Of a DNA stretch of 64,000 nucleotides, positions 16,977-25,376 are shown piece by piece. The position numbers and the translations under genes are program-made. This DNA is from Bradyrhizobium mercantei (GTDB lineage Bacteria > Pseudomonadota > Alphaproteobacteria > Rhizobiales > Xanthobacteraceae). Position 1 is the stretch's first letter; each line of letters begins with the position of its first letter. The DNA lies in the NCBI RefSeq assembly GCF_001982635.1, contig NZ_MKFI01000002.1, forward strand, positions 671,313-735,312. The letters are read 5' to 3'. The notes beneath the pieces are model-generated. The model worked only from the letters and a program-made list of their open reading frames with translations, did no database searches and was not told the origin of the DNA.

Positions 16977-18557
16977 ATGAGCGCAGCTGATGACATCGAC
17001 GACTCCGAACTGCCGCCGCCTTCGGACCGCATCTCGTCTGGTGCGGCAACGGATTCGAGCACTTGGGACGAGCGCTTCAAGGGACTGCCTCGGATCCAAC
17101 GCTACGCCATGCTCTTCGTCGAGGGGGCCATTCACATACCTCAGCGGCTAATGGCGGAGACTGCCGAACTCTGTCCATTGCTGCCAGAGAATGCTGCATG
17201 GGCCACGTTGCCGACGCCGAAATCCGCTTCAGCACTCGCGGCGCGGATTGATCATCTCGCCGTCAGCCAGAACAATCCAGATCTTAGGAGCCTTGCTGAC
17301 TGCGTTCGACTGGTGTCATTGCCATTGCCCTGCGATGCGATCTATTTCGATGACTACCGCCGGGTGGGGAAGGCCCTGGTAATTGCGTTCCAAATGCTCG
17401 CTAAGCAACAACACGCTTTACGCTTCGACCTCGAGCGCTTCACCTTCGGTTGGGCCGCACTCCCCGCATGCACCGACCTCGTGCCGAGAAACGGCTCAGC
17501 AGCAGAGAGCGCCCCGTACCTTGGAAGCCGGATCGCAGAGCACAGGATAATCGAAGCTGCTGTCAGGGCTCGACGGAAAGCCAGGGAGGAGCACGAGCGC
17601 CAAGACGAAGCACGCCGTCAGGCGGAGGAAGTCGAGCAGGAAACGAAAGCGCCAGCACTCCTCCCGTCGGTTGCAACAGAAGTCGTTCCAGATCACCACC
17701 TCGTGGTTGCGCGGCTAAGCGAAAATCAGATGAAGAGTCCAAAGCTGAAGGACATCCTCGGCCCGCTGAAGGATGCCATCAATGATCCGCTGCCATTGGT
17801 CGAAGTACGACTGCTGCACGAGGTACGCGCCGCGCTGATGTTCGAGTTCCCCTATGCTATTGAGGTGATCGACTTCGCACTGACTGATCTTGTTGGGCGT
17901 AGCACTGTGCACCTGCGCCCCCTCTTGATCGTTGGTGACGCGGGCGGGGGCAAGAGCCGGTTCGCCCGTCGCCTCGGGGAGACCCTGGGCCTCAACGTCT
18001 GGCGGACCGACGCCAGCCGCTCGGACGGCGCAGTGTTCGGCGGCACCGATCGACGCTGGTACTCGGCAGAGCCGTGCCACTCGTTTCTCGCAGTGGCACA
18101 GGGGAAGATTGCTAATCCGCTCGTGTTGATTGACGAAATCGAAAAAGCCGGAACGCGTTCCGATTACGGTCGGTTCTGGGATTGTCTGCTTGGCTTCCTC
18201 GAGCCGGAGACCAATTCCCGGTATCCTGACCCTGCATTGCAGACAAATCTGAATCTGTCACAGGTCAGTTACGTCGCGACCGCCAATGCGCTGGACCCAC
18301 TTCCGTCACCGCTCCGCGATCGCTTTCGCGTTGTTAGGTTTCCGAAACCGACGCGAGAACATCTCGATGCATTGCTGCCGGCTGTCATGGCCGATCTCGT
18401 GCGCGAACGTGGACTCGACAAGAACTGGGTGACGCCCCTGAATGCTATCGAGCGGGCAGCGGTGACGCAGCACTGGCCCGGCGGGTCGGTCCGCCTTCTG
18501 CGTCGCGTCGTCGAGGCACTCTTGGTCCACCGCGATAACCAAGCGTCGAGGCACTGA
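16977..18557 (+). CDS. Lon-like AAA+ ATPase without protease domain
   Basis: A 526-residue protein. Residues 1-180 are an uncharacterised helical region, about 185-225 are a charged Arg/Glu-rich likely coiled coil, and about 280-520 form an AAA+ domain: Walker A GDAGGGKS (320-327), Walker B LVLIDEIEKA (Asp386-Glu387), and a DRFR sensor/arginine-finger region near 445. The Walker motifs and IEKAG resemble Lon, but no Ser-Lys protease domain follows, so it is probably a remodelling ATPase. The ATG follows TTGGAG. It is the last gene of the metallophosphoesterase-DUF6634 operon. Confidence 0.85.
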   Translation: MSAADDIDDSELPPPSDRISSGAATDSSTWDERFKGLPRIQRYAMLFVEGAIHIPQRLMAETAELCPLLPENAAWATLPTPKSASALAARIDHLAVSQNNPDLRSLADCVRLVSLPLPCDAIYFDDYRRVGKALVIAFQMLAKQQHALRFDLERFTFGWAALPACTDLVPRNGSAAESAPYLGSRIAEHRIIEAAVRARRKAREEHERQDEARRQAEEVEQETKAPALLPSVATEVVPDHHLVVARLSENQMKSPKLKDILGPLKDAINDPLPLVEVRLLHEVRAALMFEFPYAIEVIDFALTDLVGRSTVHLRPLLIVGDAGGGKSRFARRLGETLGLNVWRTDASRSDGAVFGGTDRRWYSAEPCHSFLAVAQGKIANPLVLIDEIEKAGTRSDYGRFWDCLLGFLEPETNSRYPDPALQTNLNLSQVSYVATANALDPLPSPLRDRFRVVRFPKPTREHLDALLPAVMADLVRERGLDKNWVTPLNAIERAAVTQHWPGGSVRLLRRVVEALLVHRDNQASRH

Positions 18558-18917
18558 TCAGCAAACATTTCACAATCTTGTGTTCAAGACGCCTCTTTTT
18601 CCTGTGGAAACGCGCGACTTGAGGCCCTTGAGGACAGCCAAAACATCAAAAAACTCGCCCCGCTTCGCGCCAACTCTCCGATATCTCGCAGCGGACGCCG
18701 AGTAGCAGAATCATTAAGACCCATCGGTCGATTCAGGCATTCGAGAGGTCGCGGCACACGCCTTATAGGTCGACTGAATCAGTCGGGCGGCAAAAGTCGA
18801 ATCGTTTCCTGAGCTTATCCGGCTAACAGATTCAGGATTCTCAGAAAATGCTATCTCTCTCCCGCTTTCAACATGCAGGTTTCCGGGTCATAAGATCGCC
18901 CTAACGCGCCCATGCGG

Positions 18918-18949
18918 CGTCCACTGATCAAGAGGGTGTCCAATGTCCA
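18918..18949. repeat. Candidate left-end TnsB-binding repeats
   Basis: CGTCCACTGATC (18918), TGTCCA (18937) and TGTCCA (18944) point toward tnsA. The opposite orientation, TGGACA, occurs at 25128 and 25151 after tniQ. Inward-facing TGT-initiated repeats are what Tn7-like ends look like. No target-site duplication was identified, so the exact boundary is open. Confidence 0.4.
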
Positions 18950-18965
18950 TAACGATCATCACTTA

Positions 18966-18997
18966 GCAAAAATGCGCACCGTTGCGGGTGCGCATTT
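18966..18997 (-). terminator. Hairpin with minus-strand T-run
   Basis: An 11-bp stem AAATGCGCACC/GGTGCGCATTT with a short loop; read on the minus strand it is followed by TTTTTGC. No confident minus-strand gene precedes it, so it may insulate the element from outside transcription or end an unrecognised small transcript. Confidence 0.5.
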
Positions 18998-19183
18998 CGC
19001 AGGTCAAGGCCGAAGCCCCAGGCTGTGTCCCTAGCAGGACAGTCTGAGAATCGCATGCACCGTAGCAAGGTGCAAGCGCGATTTGCTGCCTCGGTACTTG
19101 ACCTCCCCTTTCCGAACTTTCCGGAGCGCTGCTTGTCCGTCCATTTGGACTGAGCGCTCCTCCTTTGTCTGGAGGTCACATAG

Positions 19184-19912
19184 ATGCAGTTGCGCAATCA
19201 GGGCGCCGTCCCGGCCCGTGGGCCACTTCCCGAAGCGGACCATGATATTTGGAAACCCACCGCCCCCAGCGGCGGAAGCCGCTTGCCCAGCCTACGATCT
19301 CGGTACTCATCGACGGGATTCATCGTCGAGGACGGCCGCGTCGTGTCTTTTGAAAGCCGCCCGGAGCGCTTTGCCGCTGAGGCTTTCGCGATGGATCCCA
19401 ATATTTCGTTCATCCTTGAGCAGCCTCCGCGCGTCGCATACCGAGATGGCGGTAAGCTCCACCACCATACGTTCGATTTCTACACGGAGATGGTCAGCGG
19501 ACGGCGAACACTCACGGCGATCAAACACTCTCGTCGTGTAGTCCGCAGCGGTATCCGCCGTACGATTCAGCTGATCGCCCAGCAAACCGGCCGCGGCCTG
19601 GCTGACGACATCGTGCTGATGACAGAGCTCGATTTCTCGGTGAACGAGAGATTCAACGCGGAGTTGGCGCATGAAACAAAGCGCTGTCCGGCTCCCGCCG
19701 ATGACCAACAGGTTCGCGAGATCACGTCCGAACTTGAAGGCGTTGTAACGATCGATGACATCGTTTCACGTAGCGGCCTCGGCGCCCAGGGCTTTCGATC
19801 CATCGTACGTCTGATCGCCGGCGGCTTCTTCCAGCTCGCTGATCCGGACACCCGTATTGACTACGGCACGAAGATCCGCCGAGCCAAGCCCACCTCTCCC
19901 ACATCGAACTGA
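19184..19912 (+). CDS. tnsA: TnsA-like transposon endonuclease
   Basis: A 242-residue protein resembling the Tn7 TnsA endonuclease, which cuts the 5' strands at the transposon ends. It shows the expected SRPE-RFAAEAFAMDP start, EQP and the restriction-like core F-D-F-Y followed by a T-A-I-K strand (Glu, Asp, Lys residues about 50-120). The C-terminal part resembles a small winged domain. The ATG at 19184 follows GGAGGTCACATAG, a strong ribosome-binding site. It opens the tnsA-tnsB-tnsC-tniQ module. Confidence 0.75.
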   Translation: MQLRNQGAVPARGPLPEADHDIWKPTAPSGGSRLPSLRSRYSSTGFIVEDGRVVSFESRPERFAAEAFAMDPNISFILEQPPRVAYRDGGKLHHHTFDFYTEMVSGRRTLTAIKHSRRVVRSGIRRTIQLIAQQTGRGLADDIVLMTELDFSVNERFNAELAHETKRCPAPADDQQVREITSELEGVVTIDDIVSRSGLGAQGFRSIVRLIAGGFFQLADPDTRIDYGTKIRRAKPTSPTSN

Positions 19913-20473
19913 GTGGTCAGCATGAGCCCGTATCCCATCTTGAGACGCGGCGAAAGTCGACCTCGTGCCCGCGGACCGCCGCACAGCGCCAAACAATCTA
20001 ATCCGGACCAAGAACTGCACCTTTCACTGTCAGACCACAGGAAGAACTCATGACTGCCCACAAGAACCTACGCCGGCGCCCGATGCACGAGGGTCGCGCC
20101 TTCACGCACATCCCGAAGGCTCCGCCTCGCCAGGACTTTGGCCCGTACTTCGCTGGTGGACCGTTCCGTCAAACTGTGCGCGCAGCCGTCCCGGCTATAC
20201 CAGAGCCCCGTTCTCGCTAGTCGACGCTTCGACCAAGAAGGAGATCACCAACATGCATTTCATTTTCAGGCCTGGCGATCATATCGCCATCCGTCGTCGC
20301 GACTGTCGCCAGCTGAACCGGGAGCCATGCGGTTCTGAGCTCATCCCAATCGACTCTGACGAACAGTACCGCGATCTCTCGGTTCCTCCCACTGCCCTTT
20401 TTCACAGCGAAGATCGACAGGTCGGCTCGAAGCAGCAAAGCCGCCCTCGTCGACGAAGCCAACACGCAAGAGC
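19913..20473. other. Interval between tnsA and tnsB with small open frames
   Basis: A 561-base gap that is unusual within a tns operon. It carries two short frames with good ribosome-binding sites (20050 and 20253). The second looks broken by a frameshift, so the region may be decayed coding DNA. Confidence 0.4.
20050..20220 (+). CDS. Small basic protein, unknown
   Basis: A 56-residue frame starting MTAHKNLRRRPMHEGRAFT and ending PAIPEPRSR, preceded by AGGAAGAACTC. It is rich in Arg and Pro with no recognised motif. It might be a small accessory gene of the transposon operon. It is supported only by the ribosome-binding site and position. Confidence 0.4.
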   Translation: MTAHKNLRRRPMHEGRAFTHIPKAPPRQDFGPYFAGGPFRQTVRAAVPAIPEPRSR

Positions 20474-20490
20474 ATGTCCATGTACGCCTT
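20253..20490 (+). pseudogene. Possible broken small gene upstream of tnsB
   Basis: An ATG at 20253 follows AAGGAG with good spacing and opens MHFIFRPGDHIAIRRRDCRQ, which loosely resembles the N-terminal strand pattern of the following TnsB. The frame then becomes low-quality. Another frame (FFTAKIDRSARSSKAALVDE) reads better from about 20390 and ends on a TAA overlapping the tnsB start. A one-base frameshift near 20385-20395 would join them. This is inference from reading the frames. Confidence 0.3.
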
Positions 20491-22087
20491 TAAGAAGACC
20501 CCACCCCGGCGGTTCGCCTTCGGGCCGCTTGACCGGATCGTCCTCCGTTCCCGCGAATACCGCTGGAGTTCGTCGGACGAATTCGGCCACGTTCTAATCG
20601 CGACGCTCGCGGTTGGAGAGCCCGTCCCAGAGGGTTTCTCGCACGAGGAGCTCGAGGAGATTGCAGCCAAGGGACAGCTGCACCACGACGTCCGCTATTA
20701 CGACCAAGCAAAGACGATGACGCGCCTTAAGAATGGTGGCGCTATTTCATTGTTCGACCTATCGGCGAAAGAACAGCAGAAGCTGCTCGAACGCCAGGAG
20801 ATCTCCACCATCGCCGTGAAGATACATGAGTGGGACCAACTTTCGCCAGAAGCTAAGCGCAAGGCGGCCCGTGAACGGCTCGTCGTCCATCTCGCAATCT
20901 GTGGAGCAACACGCTGCGTGGCAGGCGTTCGGTTCTCTCCGACTGAGAACAAAGAGACCGCTAACGCGCTCCTGCGTATGTCAGTCAGCGACAAGGCACG
21001 GTACGCGCGAGCTGCCGGCTGCAAGTCTGACTGGCCGATGGCGGCTCGTCCGGGCAGTGTGCACACCGACACCGGCAGCGCGTGGATCGCGAACGAGTTC
21101 CGCAGTTCCGTAGCTGACTTGCGCGCGATCTACGAGACGGCGCCAGTTGGCCTTCCGCAGATGCGGAGCCACGGCGAACGCATGTTCGGCACGATCGACC
21201 GTGGTCTGCTCCCGCACTTTTCCGGACGTACGTTCGGCAGCACCGACGAGAAAGGCGATTACGATCCGGCCGCACACGCAAGCCTCTTCTCTGAAAATCT
21301 CGGCTTCGTGTTTGTAAGATACATCGTCGACAAATATCACCACACCCCGCATGGCGGGCTGAACGGGATGACGCCATACAACAAATGGCTGCAGCTCGTT
21401 GAGCGCTACGGCATTCTTCCGCCCCCGTCGTCGGATGAGTTGCGCAACGTGTTTGGCCCCCGGATCGAACGAGCCCTCGATCATCGCGGCGTCAGGGTGG
21501 CAGGCATCCACTACCAGTCGCCGCGCTTGCAGGAATATCGTCGGAAAACCGGCGATGGGCGGGTCGCCGTCAAGTTCGACCCTGAGAACCTAGGAAACGT
21601 TAGCGTCTGGGTCGACGAAGGCTGGTTAACGGTACCCGCGATGCGAGGTTCGTTCGCCGGCGTTCACTTGGATCTCTGGACCGAGGCGGTGCGCGATCTC
21701 CGCCGCCGCAACCTGGTGCAGTCCGCATTGTCGCAGCAATACGTGGACGACGCGATCAGAGCGATCTCTACCATGGGGCATCTCGCGATGGCCCGCGCCA
21801 ACATCGCCGCTCCGACCGTTTCCGCAGAGGACCTTGAACGAAGCGAACGGGAGCTCCTCTACGGTTTCGATATCGTCGGACCGGACGACACCCACGACGG
21901 TGCCGTGACGGCGAACCGTGACAAGGACGGCCGCCGCGACCGCTTCGCGAATGCCGTGCCGATCCTCGATCTTCCGGCCGCCCACGATGCCACCGATACG
22001 ACCATCGGCAACGAAGTTCCACCACCCGCGGCCGCCGACAAGCCGGCCGTCCGTACCCGCAAATCGAATTTGAAGTTGGAGGACTGA
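20474..22087 (+). CDS. tnsB: TnsB/TniA-like DDE transposase, apparently internally deleted
   Basis: A 537-residue Mu/Tn7-type transposase. Residues 1-110 match the N-terminal beta domain (FAFGPLDRIVLRSREYRW). The RNase H core then appears abruptly at residue 117 (IHEWDQLSPEAKRKAARERL). Asp199 in HTDTG and Glu235 in SHGERMFGTIDR are 35 residues apart, the normal D-35-E spacing. The Mu C-terminal domain follows (about 330-420). The helix-turn-helix region and the strand carrying the first catalytic Asp, expected before residue 117, are not seen. Relatives are usually around 700 residues, so an in-frame deletion is likely and transposition activity is doubtful. Confidence 0.8.
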   Translation: MSMYAFKKTPPRRFAFGPLDRIVLRSREYRWSSSDEFGHVLIATLAVGEPVPEGFSHEELEEIAAKGQLHHDVRYYDQAKTMTRLKNGGAISLFDLSAKEQQKLLERQEISTIAVKIHEWDQLSPEAKRKAARERLVVHLAICGATRCVAGVRFSPTENKETANALLRMSVSDKARYARAAGCKSDWPMAARPGSVHTDTGSAWIANEFRSSVADLRAIYETAPVGLPQMRSHGERMFGTIDRGLLPHFSGRTFGSTDEKGDYDPAAHASLFSENLGFVFVRYIVDKYHHTPHGGLNGMTPYNKWLQLVERYGILPPPSSDELRNVFGPRIERALDHRGVRVAGIHYQSPRLQEYRRKTGDGRVAVKFDPENLGNVSVWVDEGWLTVPAMRGSFAGVHLDLWTEAVRDLRRRNLVQSALSQQYVDDAIRAISTMGHLAMARANIAAPTVSAEDLERSERELLYGFDIVGPDDTHDGAVTANRDKDGRRDRFANAVPILDLPAAHDATDTTIGNEVPPPAAADKPAVRTRKSNLKLED

Positions 22088-22090
22088 TCC

Positions 22091-23134
22091 ATGACCCACA
22101 AGCCCATCGACGCCATCGCCCGCCTTCGCGCTTCGCTGCCGTCAGAGTTCCGCGCCCAGTACGACACGATCGAGACTTTGCGTAAGAAATTCATCCGCAC
22201 GGATCGTGAAACCGCGTTGGAAAAGGAGATGAACCTCCTCATCAACAACGCTGTTCAGTGCCGCGATCCCGACCTTCCGCCCTCGCTAGAGAACCGCATG
22301 GAAGGACGAGGACTTGCGCTCATTGGTCCGACGGGTGTCGGTAAATCGACCTCATTGAAGGACCTTTTCAAGCGTCACGCTGAGTTCTCCAGTTATCGTG
22401 AAGTGACTTCGACGTCACCGCTCCTGTGGATGTCGGCCCCTTCGCCGTGTACGTTGATCCAGCTCGGTCGGCGTATCCTCATTAAATCGGGCTATCCGCT
22501 CGAGCGCGAACTGCCGTCACATCGGCTCTTTGAGCTGGTGGGCGAGCGGCTCAACGCAATGGGAAAGATCATTCTCTGCATTGAGGAATTCCAGCACGTT
22601 GTCCATAACGTTTCTCTTAGGGATCAGCTGACAACGGCCGACTCACTCAAAAACTTGATGGAGACTGACCGGATTACGCTCATCCTAAGCGGCGTCGAGA
22701 CGTTACTTCCCTTCCTTGCGCTTGATCCGCAGCTCGACCGCCGCCTGACAAAGGTCCCTTTCCGGCGACTGACACTCGCTGACTTGGACCTCATCGCTGA
22801 TGTGGTTCACGCATACGTCGAAGAGGCCGGTTTACAGATCGCCTATTCGGACGGCGATGCTCTCTTTGCGCGCCTCACGCACGCATCCCTTTATGCTCTG
22901 GGGCTAACGATCGAGAATACCATTTCCGCGATCGCCTACTGCAAAGTTAAGGGCGATTCGGCTCTCACGCGCGATCACTACGCTGATGTCTACGCGGCAA
23001 AGGCGGGTAAGGGCGCGCAGGACAATCCGTTCCTCGCGGAGCGGTGGTTCGAGATCGCATGCAGAACCTCTGTTGAGGAAGCTGACGTCGCCGGACCGCC
23101 ACCGGCGACGACGCGCGGCAAAGGCCGCAAGTAG
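22091..23134 (+). CDS. tnsC: TnsC/TniB-like AAA ATPase
   Basis: A 347-residue transposition regulator that links target selection to the transposase. Walker A is GPTGVGKST (about residues 78-86) and Walker B is ILCIEEFQHV; a sensor region LILSGVETL follows. It starts three bases after the tnsB stop, so it is translated from the same message. The sequence looks intact, unlike tnsB. Confidence 0.92.
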   Translation: MTHKPIDAIARLRASLPSEFRAQYDTIETLRKKFIRTDRETALEKEMNLLINNAVQCRDPDLPPSLENRMEGRGLALIGPTGVGKSTSLKDLFKRHAEFSSYREVTSTSPLLWMSAPSPCTLIQLGRRILIKSGYPLERELPSHRLFELVGERLNAMGKIILCIEEFQHVVHNVSLRDQLTTADSLKNLMETDRITLILSGVETLLPFLALDPQLDRRLTKVPFRRLTLADLDLIADVVHAYVEEAGLQIAYSDGDALFARLTHASLYALGLTIENTISAIAYCKVKGDSALTRDHYADVYAAKAGKGAQDNPFLAERWFEIACRTSVEEADVAGPPPATTRGKGRK

Positions 23135-23146
23135 ACCTCAACCCAT

Positions 23147-23177
23147 GTCGGGGGCACCTGAAGCAGGTGCCCCCGAC
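23147..23177 (+). promoter_or_regulatory. Perfect 13-bp hairpin between tnsC and tniQ
   Basis: The stem GTCGGGGGCACCT/AGGTGCCCCCGAC has a GAAGC loop and lies 12 bases after the tnsC stop and 40 before tniQ. No T-run follows, so it is more likely an RNA-stability or attenuation element than a full terminator. It would lower TniQ relative to TnsC. Confidence 0.5.
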
Positions 23178-23217
23178 GCTCCCAGCACTTTCCCCCTTCC
23201 AATCTGGAGCTCCCTCT

Positions 23218-25035
23218 ATGCAGAAGCTCGCATTAACCGTCCCGGCAGGCGATGGCGAGACGCCGACAAGCTTTGCTGCTCGCCTGGCGGCAAGAAATTT
23301 CGTAAGCGCCCGGGACTTGCTCCGCGACTTCGGCCTCTCCTTTCAAGAGGTCGCAGATGGCGACGAGTGCACCATTCGGTGTCTCGCCGATATCGGCGGC
23401 GCCGAGTTCGAATGCTTGAACCAGAACTCGATCCACAAAGCTGGTATGACATTCAGCCTGAAAGGCCAGACGATCACGAAAACCGGAATTAGGCGTCGCC
23501 GCGTCCACCTGTGCCCGGTATGCATCCAAGGCGACATCGCGGCCTCAGATCTCGCGCCTGCCCTCGCCGCTTATGGTCGTTCAGAGTGGGCCATTGAGTC
23601 AGTCCGCACCTGCGCTCGGCACTCGGTCGCACTCGTCGAAGTCAGGAACGACATTCCGTCAAGCGAGCTTCATGACTTCACGCGCAACATCATGGACAGG
23701 ATTCCGGATATGGATCGCTTAGCTCGGAATGTGCGGCGCCGGCCAGCGTCGGGCTTGGAAACGTACTTACTGAGCCGCATAGAGGGACGCACCACGTATC
23801 CATGGCTAGACCGCTTACCTTTTTTCGTCGCCGCGTACACGACCGAGCTATTCGGAGCGGTCTCGCAGTTTGGAAAAGGCGTCAACCTCCGTTCGCTGAC
23901 TGACGATGACTTGTATCAGGCTGGAGCCGCTGGATTCGCGATCACCGCATCCGGCGCAGCTGGGGTCGATCACTTCATGACAAAGTTGAAACGCGAGCAC
24001 GTTCGAAAGCACGATCGGTCGGTCGACGGCCTCCAAGCTACCTACGGCAAACTGTATGTTCCTTTTGCGCAAGGCCTAAGCGATGCTGGTTATGATCCCG
24101 TCCGAGAAGCCATGGCTGAACATATCTTGGCGCAATTTCCGCTCGGTCCCGGAGATGAACTCTTCGGCAGACCGGTCGAAACGCGTCGTTTGCATTCCAT
24201 CCGCACAGCTGCGGTCGCGTACAAGATGCACTCCAAACGTCTGAGGAAGCTCATCGACGCCGAAGGTCTCATCCCAAACCCTTCGGTCAAAGACCGGGAC
24301 GTGCTTTTGGACGCAGCGGTAGCAGACCGGCTGTTCGACCGCGAACGCAACGCCATTACAGCGAAGCAAGCTGAGCAGTACATCAACGCTCCTCGTGGGC
24401 TACTAAAAACCCTCTGCCATGCAGGCATGATCCCGCAGCACTCAGTCGGCAGTGCCATGAACAATGTATACTTTGAATCGGAGCTCGACGCGTTCCTTGC
24501 CAGGCTTTTTCGTAAAGCCAAAAAGGTCAAGAGCGCGGGACCCCAAGCCTGTGACATGGCAACGGCTTGTCGGCGGGCTAACTGTTCGGTCCTCGAAATC
24601 ATCCGCCTCATCATCGACGACCAGATCGCCTGGGTGGGCCGCCGAGCCGACGCAAAAGGTCTAGCGGCCATTTTAGTCGATTCCGACGAAATCCGAGCTC
24701 TCACTCGACTCCCGGACCTCTGCGGTCTCATTTACCAGGATGCAATCCGAACACTCCACGTGAGCGGCACAGTGATGGCTGGCCTGGTCAGAGCCGGCGC
24801 GTTAAAAACCGTCGTCCAGCGACACCCTGTTAAGCGAAATCCTCAAGTCGTCATTCCGTTGGAAGAGATCGGGCGCTTCAAGAGTATGTATGTGTCGCTC
24901 CATCAACTCGCGCGCGAACGCGGCAAGTACATGGGCACTCTGAACCGCGAGCTTCAGGAGGCTGGCGTGCGACCGACTCCCGAACTTGACGGCGTTGGGG
25001 CCTCTTTCTTCAAGCGCAGCGATTTGCCCTCGTAG
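23218..25035 (+). CDS. tniQ: TniQ/TnsD-like target-selection protein
   Basis: A 605-residue TniQ-domain protein. The zinc-binding motif is visible as LCPVC (about residue 100) and TCARHSVAL (about 135), with the SEWAIESVRTC segment between. A long C-terminal part (about 330-600) contains repeated helix-turn-helix-like segments, as in TnsD proteins that read a specific attachment site. The ATG at 23218 follows CTGGAG. It ends the tns module and is followed by a strong terminator. No glmS or tRNA is adjacent, so the target is unclear. Confidence 0.88.
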   Translation: MQKLALTVPAGDGETPTSFAARLAARNFVSARDLLRDFGLSFQEVADGDECTIRCLADIGGAEFECLNQNSIHKAGMTFSLKGQTITKTGIRRRRVHLCPVCIQGDIAASDLAPALAAYGRSEWAIESVRTCARHSVALVEVRNDIPSSELHDFTRNIMDRIPDMDRLARNVRRRPASGLETYLLSRIEGRTTYPWLDRLPFFVAAYTTELFGAVSQFGKGVNLRSLTDDDLYQAGAAGFAITASGAAGVDHFMTKLKREHVRKHDRSVDGLQATYGKLYVPFAQGLSDAGYDPVREAMAEHILAQFPLGPGDELFGRPVETRRLHSIRTAAVAYKMHSKRLRKLIDAEGLIPNPSVKDRDVLLDAAVADRLFDRERNAITAKQAEQYINAPRGLLKTLCHAGMIPQHSVGSAMNNVYFESELDAFLARLFRKAKKVKSAGPQACDMATACRRANCSVLEIIRLIIDDQIAWVGRRADAKGLAAILVDSDEIRALTRLPDLCGLIYQDAIRTLHVSGTVMAGLVRAGALKTVVQRHPVKRNPQVVIPLEEIGRFKSMYVSLHQLARERGKYMGTLNRELQEAGVRPTPELDGVGASFFKRSDLPS

Positions 25036-25059
25036 CTATTCGGCCTCATTTTGCGTCAA

Positions 25060-25090
25060 AATGCTCCCGCCGGCGGGAGCATTTTTTTTT
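25060..25090 (+). terminator. Rho-independent terminator after tniQ
   Basis: The stem ATGCTCCCGCC/GGCGGGAGCAT is followed by a run of nine T. It is the clearest intrinsic terminator in the window. Confidence 0.9.
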
Positions 25091-25127
25091 GCGCGCGAAC
25101 TTGTGCCGCCTCTTAGGGCATCTTTCG

Positions 25128-25156
25128 TGGACAGGTTTTGCCATCACTGGTGGACA
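25128..25156. repeat. Candidate right-end TnsB-binding repeats
   Basis: TGGACA at 25128 and 25151 mirrors the TGTCCA motifs before tnsA; a weaker AGGACA lies at 25216. Read inward they begin TGTCCACGAAAG and TGTCCACCAGTG. Together they would bound an element of roughly 6.2 kb carrying little besides the tns genes. Confidence 0.4.
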
Positions 25157-25257
25157 TTGAGGTCCTCATCCAAACTAAGAAAGCGACGAAAAATGGGGAC
25201 TCTATGCACTGCTGAAGGACAACTTTTCTTGGTTTTCACAAGCGCTGACGAAAATCA

Positions 25258-25290
25258 CAAAGGCCGCTCCGACGAGCGGCCTTTACTTTT
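25258..25290. terminator. Hairpin terminator
   Basis: AAAGGCCGCTC/GAGCGGCCTTT with a short loop, followed by ACTTTT. It lies just before the first copy of the family A repeat. Confidence 0.65.
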
Positions 25291-25376
25291 GTAGCCCGGA
25301 TGAGCGAACCGACATCCGGAACCGACACGTAACTCGCAAGATCAATCCCGCATGTCGCTTCGCTCATGCGGGCTAC
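25291..25376. repeat. Palindromic intergenic repeat family A, copy 1
   Basis: Begins GTAGCCCGGATGAGCGAA and ends CGCTTCGCTCATGCGGGCTAC; each half is itself a hairpin and the two halves are inverted relatives. Copies 2-6 lie at 27131, 27770, 28573, 29151 and 29727. Confidence 0.85.

Larger units (their letters stand above)
18558..19183. other. Intergenic region before tnsA
   Basis: A 626-base interval with no convincing gene. It contains three TGTCCA/CGTCCA motifs (18918-18949) that could be one transposon end and a hairpin at 18970-18997. GATTCAGG and GTCGA-type words recur between 18725 and 18840 without clear order. Confidence 0.5.

Noticed and set aside
19031..19243. Minus-strand frame of 70 codons ending just before the hairpin at 18970
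   Set aside because: It overlaps the tnsA start, which has a much better ribosome-binding site. Its own start has none and the translation has no recognised motif. The nearby minus-strand terminator is the only point in its favour.
18558..25300. CRISPR-associated transposon
   Set aside because: TniQ is present but no Cas6/7/8/5 or Cas12k gene and no array lies near.
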